Shown one piece after another: positions 1-12,432 of a stretch of 64,000 nt of DNA. Position 1 is the stretch's first letter; each line of letters opens with the position of its first letter. The translations under genes were made by a program, and so were the position numbers. Under the pieces are notes generated by a model. That model ran no database searches and was not told the origin of the DNA. It saw nothing but the letters and a program-made list of their open reading frames with translations. The DNA is from Leptobrachium leishanense (Eukaryota > Chordata > Amphibia > Anura > Megophryidae), in the NCBI GenBank assembly GCA_009667805.1, contig CM019070.1, forward strand, positions 54,024,451-54,088,450, written 5' to 3'.

Positions 1-521
1 ACTGGTTCCCAGATAAGTCACTGGTGATTAGACATACTTTGTGTTATCGTTGCATTATACCTCGTTTGGTGAGAGTTTGCTGGTAGAATTCATCTATAAA
101 GCCAGGTTCACTTTTTGGTTGGTAGCAACCCTGTTGCGTCCGTGTGATCCCTGCGTCTGTCGCTTTTTTCTGATGGCTCAATGTGGAAGGCCACGCGGTA
201 TAACGTGCATAATAGTATCACACGTTACACCGGACGTGCTGAAACCCTTACCGTCAAACCGCTATGACGGCGCTGAACGGGCCAACAAAGTGCGATCCTC
301 CATAGGAGGCTCGTGCTTTGTAGGGCTGAGTCCACACGCTCATCCTCGTTGACATTCCCTCCGTACTTGTGTGATCGAAGCCTTAGCTAAGCAGATTCGT
401 GACTGGTTGGTTACCATCTAGCAATGAATGTTGATCTCTGCATGGTGTTTACTGCATCTGTATACCTAGAAAACTGGAATAAAATTAGAATACATACACA
501 AAGCACAAACCTAATTGTTAA
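1..521. other. unassigned sequence at window start
   Basis: The first 400 bases are more GC-balanced than what follows. The longest frame is 103 codons with no recognisable domain. I cannot assign it to a gene or repeat family. Confidence 0.3.
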
Positions 522-1180
522 AGGGACACTACCACTTGCATAAGCTGTAACTAGATTACTTGTGCATTACAAATAAAACCACACTATAAAACACCTGCTG
601 CTGTGTTTTTTTCTTTGAGGTAATTGCGTGCAAAAAGGAAAAATAAAATTGGGTTTTCTGTTTCCATTTTGTGGATATTTACCATGATACATCCTTTACC
701 AAAATCCATGCAAATGTTTTACTTTGTGGCTGTGCTTTATCCTAAACAGTATTTAACAGTTAATGAAGTGGAGGGGGGAATGTTTATATAAGGTGACGGG
801 ATGAATCGTTCTCCAGGCTGAGATAAGAGATGGCAGCTGAATGAGATGTGACGGGGAGCTTAAAAGACTTCTAGTCCCCTGTCACTGATGTCCTTTGAAT
901 ACATCCAACACAATACAATGATTTGAGTCAGTGGTTGACCCATATACGCCATTCTATGGCCAAAGCCGCACAGTGAGGAGCAAATGATTTAAAGATACTA
1001 TGAGGGGAGGGGGTTGGGCAGTTTACAACACAAAAGATCTCGTAATGGATGCAACCAGTGACACATATAGCGTAAAATATTTTAACTAAACATAAAAGAG
1101 AAAAACAAAGTACATGTAAGATATCGGTAACCTAAAATAAACACCGTAAGGACATTTAATTTTTTGGTGGTAGTGGCCCT
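522..1180. mobile_element. piggyBac-like MITE, TTAA target
   Basis: The element has terminal inverted repeats AGGGACACTACCAC and GTGGTAGTGGCCCT. It is flanked by TTAA at 518-521 and 1181-1184. TTAA target duplication is the hallmark of piggyBac-type transposition. There is no transposase frame, so it is non-autonomous at 659 bp. Its ends resemble those of the element at 8292-8902. Confidence 0.75.
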
Positions 1181-1315
1181 TTAAAAATGCCACTATACAA
1201 AGGTAGCAAAAACAATTCTATACCCAATACAACCAATACGTGCATCCTGCTCAAATATGGAAATAAAAGTATAAAGCACGAAAATATAGTGGAAAAAAAA
1301 AAAACAGCCGGTATA

Positions 1316-1740
1316 GGCTAGGGTCAGACGAACGCAGTTTTAACGTGCGTTTAGCCGCACGAAATCACGGCCGTGCTAGCAGCAAATGATGTCCAATGCC
1401 GGGGAACACACGACGAACGGCCGCACGAAAGTTCGTCCGTGCAACGCAAGTGGCAAACGAACGCATTTTTTCGAGAATGTCAAACCGCTACTACTGACGT
1501 ACAGAGTGCGCTGTGTCCGCATAGCGGCGTGTTTGCGTGATTGGGAGACGTCAGACGCTGCTAATGACCGGATAACATAACGTCCAGACACAAAAAGTGT
1601 TTTATTGATGATCCGTACAAAATCGGACGAAAATGCGCATCGTATGACCGCTAACACGTATTTCGTGAAAACATACGTCCGTTCGTTCGACCGCACTTTT
1701 CCACGGACGACGCGAAAAATGCGTTCGTCTGACCCTAGCC
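1316..1740. mobile_element. PIF/Harbinger-type MITE
   Basis: Termini GGCTAGGGTCAGACGAACGC and GCGTTCGTCTGACCCTAGCC are inverted copies. The 425-bp body is CpG-rich and lacks a transposase. The flanks are ATA and TTA, so the 3-bp target duplication is not perfect here. It is, though, at sister copies 6750-7185, 7433-7859 and 27414-27860. Confidence 0.75.
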
Positions 1741-2155
1741 TTAGATATAAGAACTTGCACACGTGGGTTGCTCAAGCTCCTAAACGAAGGGCCCTTTAAG
1801 CCCTTAGTGACCGGGCGGTTTTACACAAATCCGTCCTTTAGTGACCGTTGCTGTTTTTACGTTTCTGCGCTGTCCATGTTTAGGTCAAATTTTCCTCTTA
1901 CTCGTTTATTCAACCCACACATATTATTATACACCGTTTTTCCCGCCATTAAATGCATTTTATAGAAATACCATTGTTTCCATCATATCGAATAATTTAC
2001 GACAAAAACATGAAATATGATGAAAAAATGGTAAAAACACACTTTTTCCTAATTCCCCAAAATCTACAACCACCAAAAAAGACCCCGGCTAAATAGTTTC
2101 AAAATTTTGTCCCGAGACTAGAAATACCCAATTTTTACATGTTTTTCCTTTTTAA
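1741..2155. other. AT-rich stretch, possible half piggyBac-like element
   Basis: A TTAAGCCCTTAGTGACC motif near 1795 resembles a piggyBac-type end, but no matching right end is visible. The rest is AT-rich filler. Confidence 0.25.
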
Positions 2156-2876
2156 CCCCTTCACTGCTGAGCCAATTCACCTATGTGCGCTGCGCTCATT
2201 CTGACCATTTTGTGCTAATTATTTTTAGATGACAGCCTAGGTCCTATTTAACTAAACCCCCCACGAAGAAAACTTAAAATAAAATAAAAAAAAAAATTAA
2301 AATTTTTTTTTTTTTAAATTTTTTAAACCAAATCTGGTCATGTTTGGTATCACTGGAAAGGCCATGACCATCTAGCTGCCACGGATCTGGAGATGGGGGG
2401 ATCCTTTGGATCCCCTTATCTCTACATGGCAGCTAGAGGGTTAACTGGCCCACTGACATCCTCACATATGGTGATGTTGTCAGTAGGTGGGGGGGACCTG
2501 GAGGCTTGGCTGACATCCAAGATGTCAGCCCCCTCCAGGTTCGAATTGCGTTTTGGCCCCTTTCCAGCGGTGCAACTTGCATCTCTCTAGCTTCAATGGT
2601 TGGGGAGATAGATGGCTCAGAAGGAGCCCCTCCTCCATTGATTTCAATGGGGGTGCCTGCTGATGACCTCACCACGCAGCGTGGTGACGTCATTGAGCTC
2701 GCCGGCCCATGTAAATCACATGGGCAGGCTTCCTCCCTGCCAGATCTGCGAGGGAGGTAAGTATCGGACGGGAGGGGGGGGGGGGGTTAGGCGCCGCTGA
2801 CATACTATGTACGTCCGTGGGTCTAAGGGAGACCCGTGGGCAGGACGTACATAGTACGTCAGCGGTCCTTAAGGGG
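2156..2876. mobile_element. decayed piggyBac-like element
   Basis: The left flank is TTAA (2152-2155) followed by CCCCTTCACTGCTGAGCC. The right end is CGGTCCTTAAGGGG followed by TTGA (2877-2880), a one-base decay of TTAA. Internal hairpins include a GATCC-centred one near 2395-2415 and paired GATGTCAGC motifs. It shares the CTAGCTGCCAC motif and layout with the elements at 54056 and 60611. A splice-donor-like GAGGTAAGTATCGG lies at 2754-2767. Confidence 0.65.
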
Positions 2877-3585
2877 TTGACCTCCTTTGCGATAGCACTC
2901 ACATAAATGAGCGTTGGCGCTAGCTTAATTGAGGTGATAGCATGCCAAACGGGTTAAAAAATCCGTTAGTGAATCGGTATTAGCGCAAGCTTACTGTACT
3001 TTGCGCTCCCTATGCTTAACATGGGGAACTCAGAGAGTAATTACCATTAGTATTGCATAGTCCTGCCAGGAGCAGAGTGAGACTGGGGGAAAGTCCCCAG
3101 TCTCCCTCTGCGATCACTCCAGGGACCTGCAGCATCCATGGAGGGGATGCTCGCAATGGCGCTTTAATGCTGCCCCAAGCATCCGGGAGGCTAGCGGCTG
3201 CTACGGGGCAGCCTGCTGGACTCGGCGCCTGCCCCATAATCTACTGGTAAAATGGGGACGCTAAGGGGAGATTTGCGAGTGCAAATTTTTCCACTTGGCA
3301 ATCCATGTTTCAGCTCCGAGCAACTGATCATGTCTGTGTCCATAGAGCTGCTGCAGGAAACCTCCCTGCACAAAACAGGACTCCATTTTCTATATAAAAA
3401 AACCAAAAACACACACAAGCCTCCTTAAATGCCCCAAAACCCTTTGGCAACATGTGCAATTTTTTTATTAAATATTGAATGTTGCCAAATAACGGCCCAG
3501 CGCTCCAGCTTCAAGCTTGCAAAGTTAGGCTTGAAAATGATTTTCCCTTTGCCAATCGCACACTTTAGTGACTAGCAGTGTGATG
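2877..3585. other. decayed TIR-repeat sequence
   Basis: A CTTAACATGGGGA motif with GCGCTCCC recurs near 5270, 37410 and 53190, marking a shared repeat family. The GGGGACGCTAAGGGG motif near 3253 recurs near 42292. No element ends could be fixed and there is no gene. Confidence 0.4.
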
Positions 3586-3700
3586 TGTTATTATTATTCT
3601 TTATTTAGCGCCAAGATTTTCTGCAGCGCTGTACAATGGGCGCAATGTAGACATGGTTACAATACATTGAACAACATTTTGATAAACCAGTACACGGGGT
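3586..3700 (-). mobile_element. 3' tail of an L2/CR1-like LINE
   Basis: On the - strand this reads TGTACAGCGCTGCAGAAAAT, then CTTGGCGCTAAATAAAGAAT and a TAA microsatellite. This is the 3' end type of amphibian L2/CR1-like LINEs. A related tail is at 56985-57040. Confidence 0.55.
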
Positions 3701-3804
3701 GTGTGAATTGTATCGCCCGACGCCCGGGACATGAAGATCCGGGCGAGTAGTTTTTTTGGAGATGCAGTACAGCGGGCTAGAAGCCTGCCGGACTGCGGAC
3801 TAAT

Positions 3805-4494
3805 TCCAGGGACGCCCCCAATACCGGAAGCCGGCTTGCCGGCATCCAAGGGGCTTGGGCGGCTGTTGGAATGCTCTATCGGCATTCGAACAGCCGCCCC
3901 TGGAGCTCTCCAGCATACTTACCTTCCTGAGCGGCGCCGACAAAGTCTTCACGCTTCCGCACGTTGAAGGACCCTAGCCGCGATCACGTGGGAGTCCCAC
4001 GTGATCGCGGCTGGGGACCTTCAGCAAGCGCATGCGCGAAGACTTTGTCGGCGGCGCTTGGGAAGGTAAGTATGCCGGAGAGCTCCAGGGGCGGCTGTCC
4101 GAATGCCGATATAGCATTCCAACAGCCGCCCCATGTCTGGTCTGGGGTCTGAGCTGGGGGCAATATCCATGAGAGGGGGGGGAAGATATCCATGAGAGGG
4201 GGGGGCAATATCCATGAGCTGGGGCAAGTCCATGTGTGAGCTGGGGGCAGCATCCATGAGCTGGGGCAGTATCCATGCATGAGCTGGGGCAGTATATCCA
4301 TGAGCTGGGGCAATATCCATATATCTCGGGGGGCATATACATGTGAGCTGGGGGCATTTTTATGAGGTCTGTTCTTATTGGAAAGTGGTCACATGACATA
4401 AAATGAAAGTATCGGTACCCGGTATCGGTGAGTACTTGAAAAAAGTATCGGTACTCGTACTTGGTCTTAAAAAAGTGGTATCGGTGCATCCCTT
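3805..4494. mobile_element. 5'-truncated hAT-A element
   Basis: The right end GGTATCGGTGCATCCC and the body match the complete elements at 14285 and 21853. The left terminal repeat and about 100 bp of body are missing. The body has the GC-rich palindrome with outward donors (3917-4071) and a degenerate ATCCATGAGCTGGGGCA minisatellite (about 4145-4350). Confidence 0.75.
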
Positions 4495-4533
4495 ATACAT
4501 ACATACATACATACATACATACATACATACATA
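4494..4533. repeat. ATAC/CATA tetranucleotide microsatellite
   Basis: About ten consecutive copies of ATAC directly follow the truncated hAT end. Confidence 0.9.
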
Positions 4534-5360
4534 ACAAAATAGTGTTTAAATAAAGGTCTTTATTCATCACATGTATCTGACGCTGCCTCCATAGGCTGTT
4601 ATGAAGAAAGACCTCTACTTAAACACTATTTTGTTGAAATTATCAGGACAAGTTGATCATCCTGAGGGACAAGTAGATTGGACTACTACTTAGTCCGTTG
4701 GACAAGTAGATTTTTTTAAAATTTCCACACCCCTGAGTACAGGAGGAAACGAGGGCCCTATTCCCGTGGGAACTCACAATCTGGAAGGTACCGGAATTTT
4801 GAACCGTTTGGATATCATTGTCTCCTTTAGGAGAATCAGTGAGCCCCAGCTGAATTACGCTTCAAGTAGAGCGATATGGTCTGCTGAGGGAGCATCTGCC
4901 GGACGAATAGAGCTTACTTACAGTAAAATGCAATTCGGGGACATTAAGTGCATTTTTACTGTGTGCACGCAATGTGGTTTCCAGTGAAATCACTGGGCAA
5001 TGCCAATAGTTTTGTGGAAAACCAGTTTCCACAGTGAAGGAGTTAACGTCTCCTATTTTTTTTATTTTTTTTTTTTAGACAAACCTGTCCAGACATTACC
5101 TGCTGTTACTGTGATTTTCGTCTTTCTCTCCTTACCTTTTCCTTCACTATTATACCTGTTAACACATGCCACCCTTACTACTACCCTAACGCTAAACCTT
5201 GTAAAAATCCATTAGCGCGTTGGTGATGGCTAGCTTCTGCGAGCTTGCTGTACTTTGTGCTCTCCATGTTAAGTATAGGATGCGCAATCACTAATTAGCG
5301 TTAGGACTTTGTAATATCTTACTTATCCAAACGCTAATTACCACACTAATGGGTTAAAGG
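4534..5360. other. intergenic repeat remnants
   Basis: It contains an inverted pair around AAAATAGTGTTTAA (4536 and 4620), three copies of GGACAAGTAGAT (about 4667-4712) and a CTAATTAGCGTTAGGAC-type remnant near 5292. No gene is visible. Confidence 0.4.
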
Positions 5361-6150
5361 TAGGGATGCATCGAAATGGAAATTTCCGTCCGGAACCGAA
5401 AATTCGGGATCGGTTCGGCCAAAAATCAGACATGAGAACCGGGGCCTGGAGGCCGGGGACTCGTTTGATCCCGAAGGCCGGCCGAGCAAGCTACTCAGCC
5501 GGCCTCCAGGCCCAGGTTCACATGGCTGATTGGTTGCATCTTACATACTCGCCTACATCCTCTTACTTTGGCCCTGAGCTCCAGCGGGAACAGTCTTCCG
5601 GCTGTCGCAGGCTGCTCAGCCGTCCTCCAGGCTCAGGCGAGCCCTCGGCTCGGCTGGGCCTTGAAGGCCCAGCCGAGCAGCCTGCGACAGCCGGAAGACT
5701 GTCACCACTGGAGCTCAGGGCTGAAGTAGGAGGATATAGGTGAGTATGTTGCCTACGCATACTCTTCATCGGCCCGAGTCCTCCAGTGGTGGCAGTCCTC
5801 CTGCATCAAGTGCCCACTCTCTGTGTCAGTCGCCGTGATGACGTCACGAAAGCCTTTGACCCAGGGTCAAAGGCTTCCGTGACGTCATACGGGCGACCAA
5901 CGGAGAGAGGACACTGGATGCAGGAGGACTACCACCGGTGGATGCTGATGTAGCTGAGTGTGCAACCGGTGGAGGACTCGAGGTTGATGTAGGTGAGTAT
6001 GTACTCTCCACTCACCCCCCCCCCCCCAACAAAATCCGTCACCTGAGCCTGGAGGCTCGGCCGGCCTTCAGACTCAGGCGAGCCTCCTGCTCGGTTGGCC
6101 CTCCGGCCAAGCCGGGGACTCGCCTGAGCCTGGAGGATCGCATTTTGTAG
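5361..6150. mobile_element. hAT-like left end with GC-rich palindromes
   Basis: It begins TAGGGATGCATCGAAATGG, a hAT-type end, but no matching right end is visible. The body contains GC-rich inverted repeats of GGCCTGGAGGCC type. A long palindrome at about 5782-5940 carries two TGACGTCA sites around a central TTTGACCCAGGGTCAAAG. Donor-like AGGTGAGTATG occurs at 5739-5749 and 5992-6002. Confidence 0.5.
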
Positions 6151-6749
6151 CACCGTCGAATGCACTTCGTAGCTTTTCGGTGGGGAGGGTTTCAGCATGG
6201 TCGGTGTAGTGCTTGCAACTAGTTCACACTCCACACCGTGTGGCCCGCCCTGTCAAAACATCACAACACTGCAAAGGACGTTGGGAAGTGGGTCAGCACG
6301 CACTTAGTGCACTCATCTGACTGTAGCTTTAGGGCCAACAACGGAATAATGACCATATGGTTATGGTGCTTGAGAGTCCCTTTGAATTAAAACTTTCTCT
6401 GTCACTGTTTCTTTATTGGCTTTATTCTTTCATCCACTGTTTGTTTACAGACAGAATATTGTTTTTGAAGCCACTTTGAAACATAGTCACCATATCGTAT
6501 ACATAGTTGGTCCTGTATAGAGATGGGAAGGCCTGGAAAAAGTGTTTTTCCCGTTTTTTTTTTTCTTCTTCAAAGCCATTTTTTGTTCTGTAAAAATTGA
6601 AAGAAACAAAAGTGTGTGTTCTTTTATAATGATATAGTATTAAATCTATATTAGACATTATATATCATAGCATTAGGACGTTAATGAAAGCCTTCTGAGA
6701 CTTTAAGTCAATGCATTTATGACGGAATAGTTTTGTCATTGGTCCTTAA

Positions 6750-7185
6750 GGCTAGGGACAGATGAGCGCATTTTCTGCAGCCACCGTCAAAATGTACGTC
6801 GATGCGTGCGCACGCATCTTTTCACGGAATACGCTTAAGTGGTCAGACGATGCGCAATTCTGGACGTATTTCATGACGGTGGGGTAAAAAGAAGTCTAGG
6901 GAAATCCGGCTGTTTGAACGTTATGTTGGCCGCACACTAGCAGCGTCTGACATCTCCTAATCACGCACACACGCTGCTATGCGGCCGCAGCGCACTCTGT
7001 ACGTCAGTAGCAGCGGTTTCACGTTCTGATAAAAATGCGTTCATTTGCCGGTTGCGTGGTGTCGGCGCACTTTTGTACGCACGTACTGCGTATATTGGCC
7101 GTCATTGGCCGTTATGTGCTGCTACTGCCGCCGTGATTTAGTGCGCCTGCACGCGCGTTCCGACTGCCCCACTCTGACCCTAGCC
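6750..7185. mobile_element. PIF/Harbinger-type MITE, TAA duplication
   Basis: The left end is GGCTAGGGACAGATGAGCGC and the right end CTGACCCTAGCC. TAA flanks both sides (6747-6749, 7186-7188). The 436-bp body is nearly the same as the inner copy at 36821-37256. It is non-autonomous. Confidence 0.85.
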
Positions 7186-7432
7186 TAAGGGATTAAAGTC
7201 TTAAATCATTACAATTTCTCTAAATTGAAGACGAGCAAATCCTGGAATACAATTCAAGTAACACGTCTCAATGCAATACGAATGCAACAAAAAATAAGCA
7301 TTTCAGCCACTAGGGGGGCGCTACAGGGAAAAGGCTTCAGTTTAGCTTGATTGGGAGCTCCATCTTGTACCTCCTACAGTGGTTGTTAGTTTCTGTCTTC
7401 TCAGGCCTTAAGGGACAAATTTTAACCTCTTA

Positions 7433-7859
7433 GGCTGGGGTCAGACCAGCGCACTTTTAACGTGCGTTCTGGCGCACATAATTACGGCCGCACTAGCAGC
7501 AGATGACGGGCAATGACGGCCAATATACGATGTACGGCCGCACAAAAGTCCGGCCGTGCAACGCAAGTGGAATTTGAACGCATTTTTCTGAGAACGCTGA
7601 ACCGCTAGTACTGACGTACTGAGTGCGCAGCTGCGGCATAGCGGCGTGTGTGCGTGATTAGGAGATGTCAGACACTGCTAATGTCCAGTCTACATAACGT
7701 CCAGACGCATAAAGAGTTTTATTGACGATCCGTACAAAATCACGCCCGAAAATGCGCGTCGTCTGACCGTTTTTGCGCATTCCGTGAAAAAATACGTCAA
7801 TGCGTTCGGACGCACTTTTTCACGTTCGCGGGGAAAAATGCTTTCGTCTGACCCTAGCC
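7433..7859. mobile_element. PIF/Harbinger-type MITE, TTA duplication
   Basis: Ends GGCTGGGGTCAGACCAGCGC and CGTCTGACCCTAGCC are flanked by TTA on both sides (7430-7432, 7860-7862). The body is closest to the 1316-1740 copy. Confidence 0.85.
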
Positions 7860-8291
7860 TTAATTGTCAATATTTGATCTCGATTAATGTTCTCTCCAGT
7901 ACAGTCTGGGATTCTGCAAATCCTATCCCTCCTGCAACATGGTGGCAAGGTCTCTGCACAACACGACCTCTGACACCTCTTGCATCTCGCTCCCTGCAGA
8001 TTCTGCATCTTCTGCTGCTGCTGTGAAAGAAATCTGCTCTATGTTTACTAATATTCATACCAAATCAAGAAACAAACTAACCTGTGAAAGGGGAGAAATG
8101 CTTGTTTCAATCCGTGCAAACCTTTTGTTTTTAGAAGTCAATGAGAAAAATTACATATATGGAGGAGAGGAAAAAGTAACAGATCAGAAAATTTGATTAA
8201 ATTGCGTGTATTGTATATGTTGTGTCTTTTGTTTCCTTCTCTCTTTTTTTTAAAGCACCACTCAAAAGTTAAACCTCAACATGGAGCTTAA

Positions 8292-8902
8292 AGGGACACT
8301 GTTAACAAAAAAATCACCCCCCGTTTTTTTCCCCTAACCTATCCCTATTCCCTTAATAAAACTTTTTTTTTTTTTTTTCTTGTAACTGCAATACTTACCC
8401 TAAAATCCTCTTCTTTCCAGCGGCGTTTTTTTTTATTTTTTTATATACTCACCTCCCTCCTCTTCCGCTCCCGTCCTTCTTCTTGCTGCGTCTTGGCTTC
8501 TGGTTTACGTGAGAAGCGCGCATGCACGCCTCTCACATAAGCCAGCCAATCGGCAGGCTTCCTCCCGGCTCCCTCTGAGGATTAGTGTTGCGCGCAAGAG
8601 GATGCGCGCAACACTAACCCTCAGAGGGAGCCGCCAGCTTCTGTGGGGAGTTGGAGACGTCATCGTGCTGAAAGCGTGATGACGTCTCCTACTCGGCAAA
8701 AGTCGGCAGAAGCGGGAAATATGATTCCCGCTCTGCTGACTGACAGCTGGGAGGGCGGAGTAAAGTCCTCCGCCTCTCTCAGCTGTTTTCAGCATTTATA
8801 GCTGATCGGCCGAGCGGAGGGAGGGGGGACAAAGGGCAGGATACTCCGGGCATCATGACCACCTAAAATAGCTTAGGTGGTCATGTTGCCTAGAGTGTCC
8901 CT
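8292..8902. mobile_element. piggyBac-like MITE, TTAA target
   Basis: The symmetric ends AGGGACACT and AGTGTCCCT are flanked by TTAA at 8288-8291 and 8903-8906. The 611-bp body includes GC-rich inverted repeats around GACGTCATC and GATGACGTC (8650-8690) and ATACTTACC/ATACTCACC motifs at 8391 and 8439. Confidence 0.8.
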
Positions 8903-8906
8903 TTTA

Positions 8907-9506
8907 AATATTGATGTATCCGTATCCTACAGACAACATATAATGCAGCTACTTCCTTTTGCTATTGGTGCTAAGGGGCAAATTTGATTATAGAAATACA
9001 TATATTTCTATGTTTTTATGTTGATGGTTTCTTGCTTTTTTTGTTGCTCTTTAGGAAACGGAGGGGGTGGTTACTTATTCTCACAATTGTTACTTCTCAT
9101 ACTATCATGTACAGTCCTTGCTTGTTATTCCATTTGAAACCAAAGATAAATTTATAAAAAGCAAATTCAAGTTACTAAATAAACTGTACTTTTATTTCAA
9201 GTGAGACAAAATTAATTTTAAATTTGTAAACCTACTCCATGGTGCATAGTTCCAATTTTTCCGGAAATTTTACATCTCTAGTCCTGGACATTAGAGCCTG
9301 ATTCAGCGATTCAACATCTCTTCCATTTATATGAAATAGAGTGTTTTATGATCTATTCAGTGAAAGCTGGAAAGGGCAGTTTAACTGGTTGCGGCTTTTA
9401 TCCACCTCAGCCTTATTAAACAGTGTTTTTTGTTTGTTTGTTATAAAACGTTAAGAAATTTGCTATAGTATTTAATCTCTTTTTTTTTTTTTCCTTTTCT
9501 TTTTAG
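8907..9506 (+). other. 5' flank / intron of znf644
   Basis: AT-rich sequence ends in a long T-rich polypyrimidine tract (9478-9504) and AG (9505-9506), the splice acceptor of the large exon. No promoter or upstream coding exon is recognisable. Confidence 0.6.
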
Positions 9507-12432
9507 AATACCTTGTTTAATGGGAAGAATAACAACATGGCAGAGCCCCTTATAGAAACTGAAAGTACTGGTGCTAATGAATGCCAGAAAGACGAAAACA
9601 TTTTCAAGGAAAATGACTTCGTATTTAAGAAAATACTAGATTCTCCAACATCGTTTCCGAAAAATAGCTCATTGACTTTGCCAGAAGAGCTAATAAGGGA
9701 CAAGTCAGAAAAAGCCTTAAGTAGAGCTCAAACCGTACACATCGGTGCTTCTTCTGTAGCAGGTGAAAGCATTACATTTCATAATGGACCAGTTTTACAC
9801 TCTGTAACGAAAGCTTCCAGCCTGGATACAGACAATGTTTCCGTAACCAATAACCAGTCCATGAGTCCACAAAAAGATTTGTGCCCAACCTTTAAGGTGG
9901 TATACGATTTCCAGCAGCCGACTGCAAACTCTGCACAGATGACAAGTCAGCAGGTTTTATTCCTGTTGCCTGATGTAGCACATGTCAAGAAAGAAACCCA
10001 TTCCATTCTCAAACCTCCTACCTCCTCCTGTGTTGGCTCAGACACACCTAACGGAAATAGTTTCCAAATGGACAGCACTTTAGAAAGGCCAACAGAGGTA
10101 TGCGATGATAGGAAGACTCTGTCAATTAATGAAATTTATAGTCCGAGTCAAAATTGCCGCAATATAGACGATTACATAATGGGAAAGGATGGAAATCTGA
10201 GTACTGAGAACTGTGCAAATAATGAAAAAGTAGTTGATGGGCCTGAGAATAACTCTGTTGTGAAAGTAGAGAAAAAGAGAAAACGAAAGATGGACGGTAG
10301 TAAGATAACGCGTTGCTACTCTGAGGATGCTTACAGCGATGTAAGTTATATTTCAAAGAAGTCAAAATTATTAAATATAGCGTTGATGGAAGAGAGTGAT
10401 GAAGAGCAAATGATGGTACCGCACAAGTTCGACTTGACAAAGATCAAGTCTGAATCCTCTCTTGAGGACTCCGAAGAGCATCTTCCAAAGGAAGCGATAG
10501 AAGCTATCCAACATTATATGTATAATCCAGTTTGTGACTTTACTGGTGACACATCACCCGTTCACGTCAACTCCTTATTTTCTAGTGATGTTCAAGATAA
10601 TTGTGATGATTCTCCACCCCCATCTTGCACTGGTGACCAAGAACCGACGTTTTACCCTTGCACAAAGTGTAACGTAAATTTTAGGGAGAAGAAACACCTC
10701 CATAGACACATGATGTATCATTTGGATGGGAATAATCACTTTCGACATCTTAATGTCCCAAGACCATATGCTTGTAGGGAGTGTGGCAGAACATTTAGGG
10801 ACCGGAACTCCCTTCTTAAACATATGATTATTCACCAGGAACGACGGCAGAAACTGATGGAGGAGATTCGCGAGTTAAAGGAACTTCAGGACGAAGGTCG
10901 AAGTGCACGTCTCCAATGTCCGCAATGTGTGTTTGGAACCAACTGCCCAAAGACGTTTGTGCAACATGCCAAAACCCATGAAAAAGATAAAAGATACTAC
11001 TGTTGTGATGAATGCAACTTTATGGCAGTTACTGAAAGTGAACTAGAGCGCCATAGGGGCATTGCTCACGGGGCGGTGGTAAACTGCTCCGTGCTGACGT
11101 CAGATCTACCCCAAAGGAAAGTGCAGAAGAAAACCGCACTAAAAAATTCCTTACTGTCTTCTAAAAAGACTGCAACCTTTACTTGTAAGATGTGCCCTTT
11201 TACTACGTCTACACGTAATATTTTAAGGAACCACGTGCGATACGTACATCCGCCATCTACTGTGGGTCAGTTTAATGGTCCGGTTTTAGTTAAAAGGGAG
11301 AACTTCTCTGATCATGAACTTTTAGATAGTGATAGCGAAACAAAGCATTTCATTAAACAGTCCTCATCATTTCCAAAGAATTCTGTCTTAAAGCAAGATA
11401 TGAAAAGACAATATGGAGCTTTGACTCAAAACCATTTTTCAAAGTTGCATAGAAAAAACAAGATACAAAAAGCTAGGAAAAGTGCTGCTCAGTCCGTCGT
11501 GTGCGGACCTTCTATCTCCCCAAACAAATCCCTTCTATTCACTAGCAATGACCAAAAACATAGGTATTTTCAGCAGATGACAAAACAGAAACAAGCTAGA
11601 GTTAACCATGCCTACCGATACGGGCAAAAATGGGATGGCTTTAAGACTATCAAGAAGTCGAACGATCTGTATCCTTTGAATTTAAAGAAAGAAAGCGATC
11701 ATTCGGCCAATCCTTTGCACGTGCTTTCAGCTGATCACAATATCCAAGACGATTGCCTAAACGTAGAGCCCCAGAATCTTCATCCCAGGAGACTTGTCAA
11801 CTACAAGAATCACAGAAGGGCCGGCATGAAAAGGGTGCTTAAGGCTAATATCCAACGTCCAGTGATGGACGAAGACTTGGACTGTTATCCTGACTTTCTA
11901 GAAAAAATGACTTATGCTGTTCTTAAAAAGCTCGACCCGTCCGAAAAAAAGGAGGACTATGACTCGTGGGAAAACGGGGATCTTGTTGATTATAGCAATG
12001 AGACACCCGAAGATGCCTATAATAATCAAAGCAAGCAAGGTATTTACCCACCTGACCTTCAGAACGGCGAGAACACCAACTTGCATTATAGCAACAGTGA
12101 TGGCTATTACTTTGAATATTACGAAGATGGCGACGAGCGGTTTTTGCATGACGTTCCTGGTGCTAATCATATGGATGATGGCGATTCTGGATTGTCAAGC
12201 CACAATTCCATATTCCACTGGAGTGATTTGTCTCTGGAGAAGAAATCTTGTCCTTACTGCCCTGCTACCTTTGAAACAGGAGTTGGATTATCTAATCATG
12301 TCCGTGGACACCTTCACAGAGCGGGTTTGACTTACGAAGCACGTCACGTGGTGTCACCAGAACAAATCGCTACTAGCGATAAAATGCAGCACTTCAAGAG
12401 AACTGGCACGCCTACAAAGAGAGTGAGAAAAG
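9507..12432 (+). CDS. znf644: znf644 large coding exon (zinc fingers 1-6)
   Basis: This exon encodes most of zinc finger protein 644, a nuclear C2H2 protein. In mammals ZNF644 and its relative WIZ are partners of the G9a/GLP (EHMT2/EHMT1) H3K9 methyltransferases. A pyrimidine-rich acceptor ends in AG at 9505-9506; the donor is AAAAG|GTAGGT with the intron starting at 9 433 bases into the 12 kb line, at 12433. The frame is open from 9507, and the first ATG is at 9537. Human ZNF644 also has residues upstream of the matching point, so an N-terminal exon is probably outside the window. Numbered from the ATG, the basic nuclear signal KKRKRK is at 246-251. C2H2 fingers lie at 375-395, 413-433, 461-481, 490-511, 550-571 and 905-925. 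The region from 370 to 515 is nearly identical to the human protein as I know it. The N-terminal third and the linker 575-900 diverge more. The last codon is split after its first base (residue 966). Confidence 0.95.

Noticed and set aside
3974..4489. 171-codon ORF on the - strand
   Set aside because: It runs through the hAT-A minisatellite and terminal sequence; similar frames appear at every copy.
9513..9536. TTG start eight codons before the ATG of the large exon
   Set aside because: Vertebrate genes do not normally start at TTG; the exon simply stays open to its splice acceptor at 9507.
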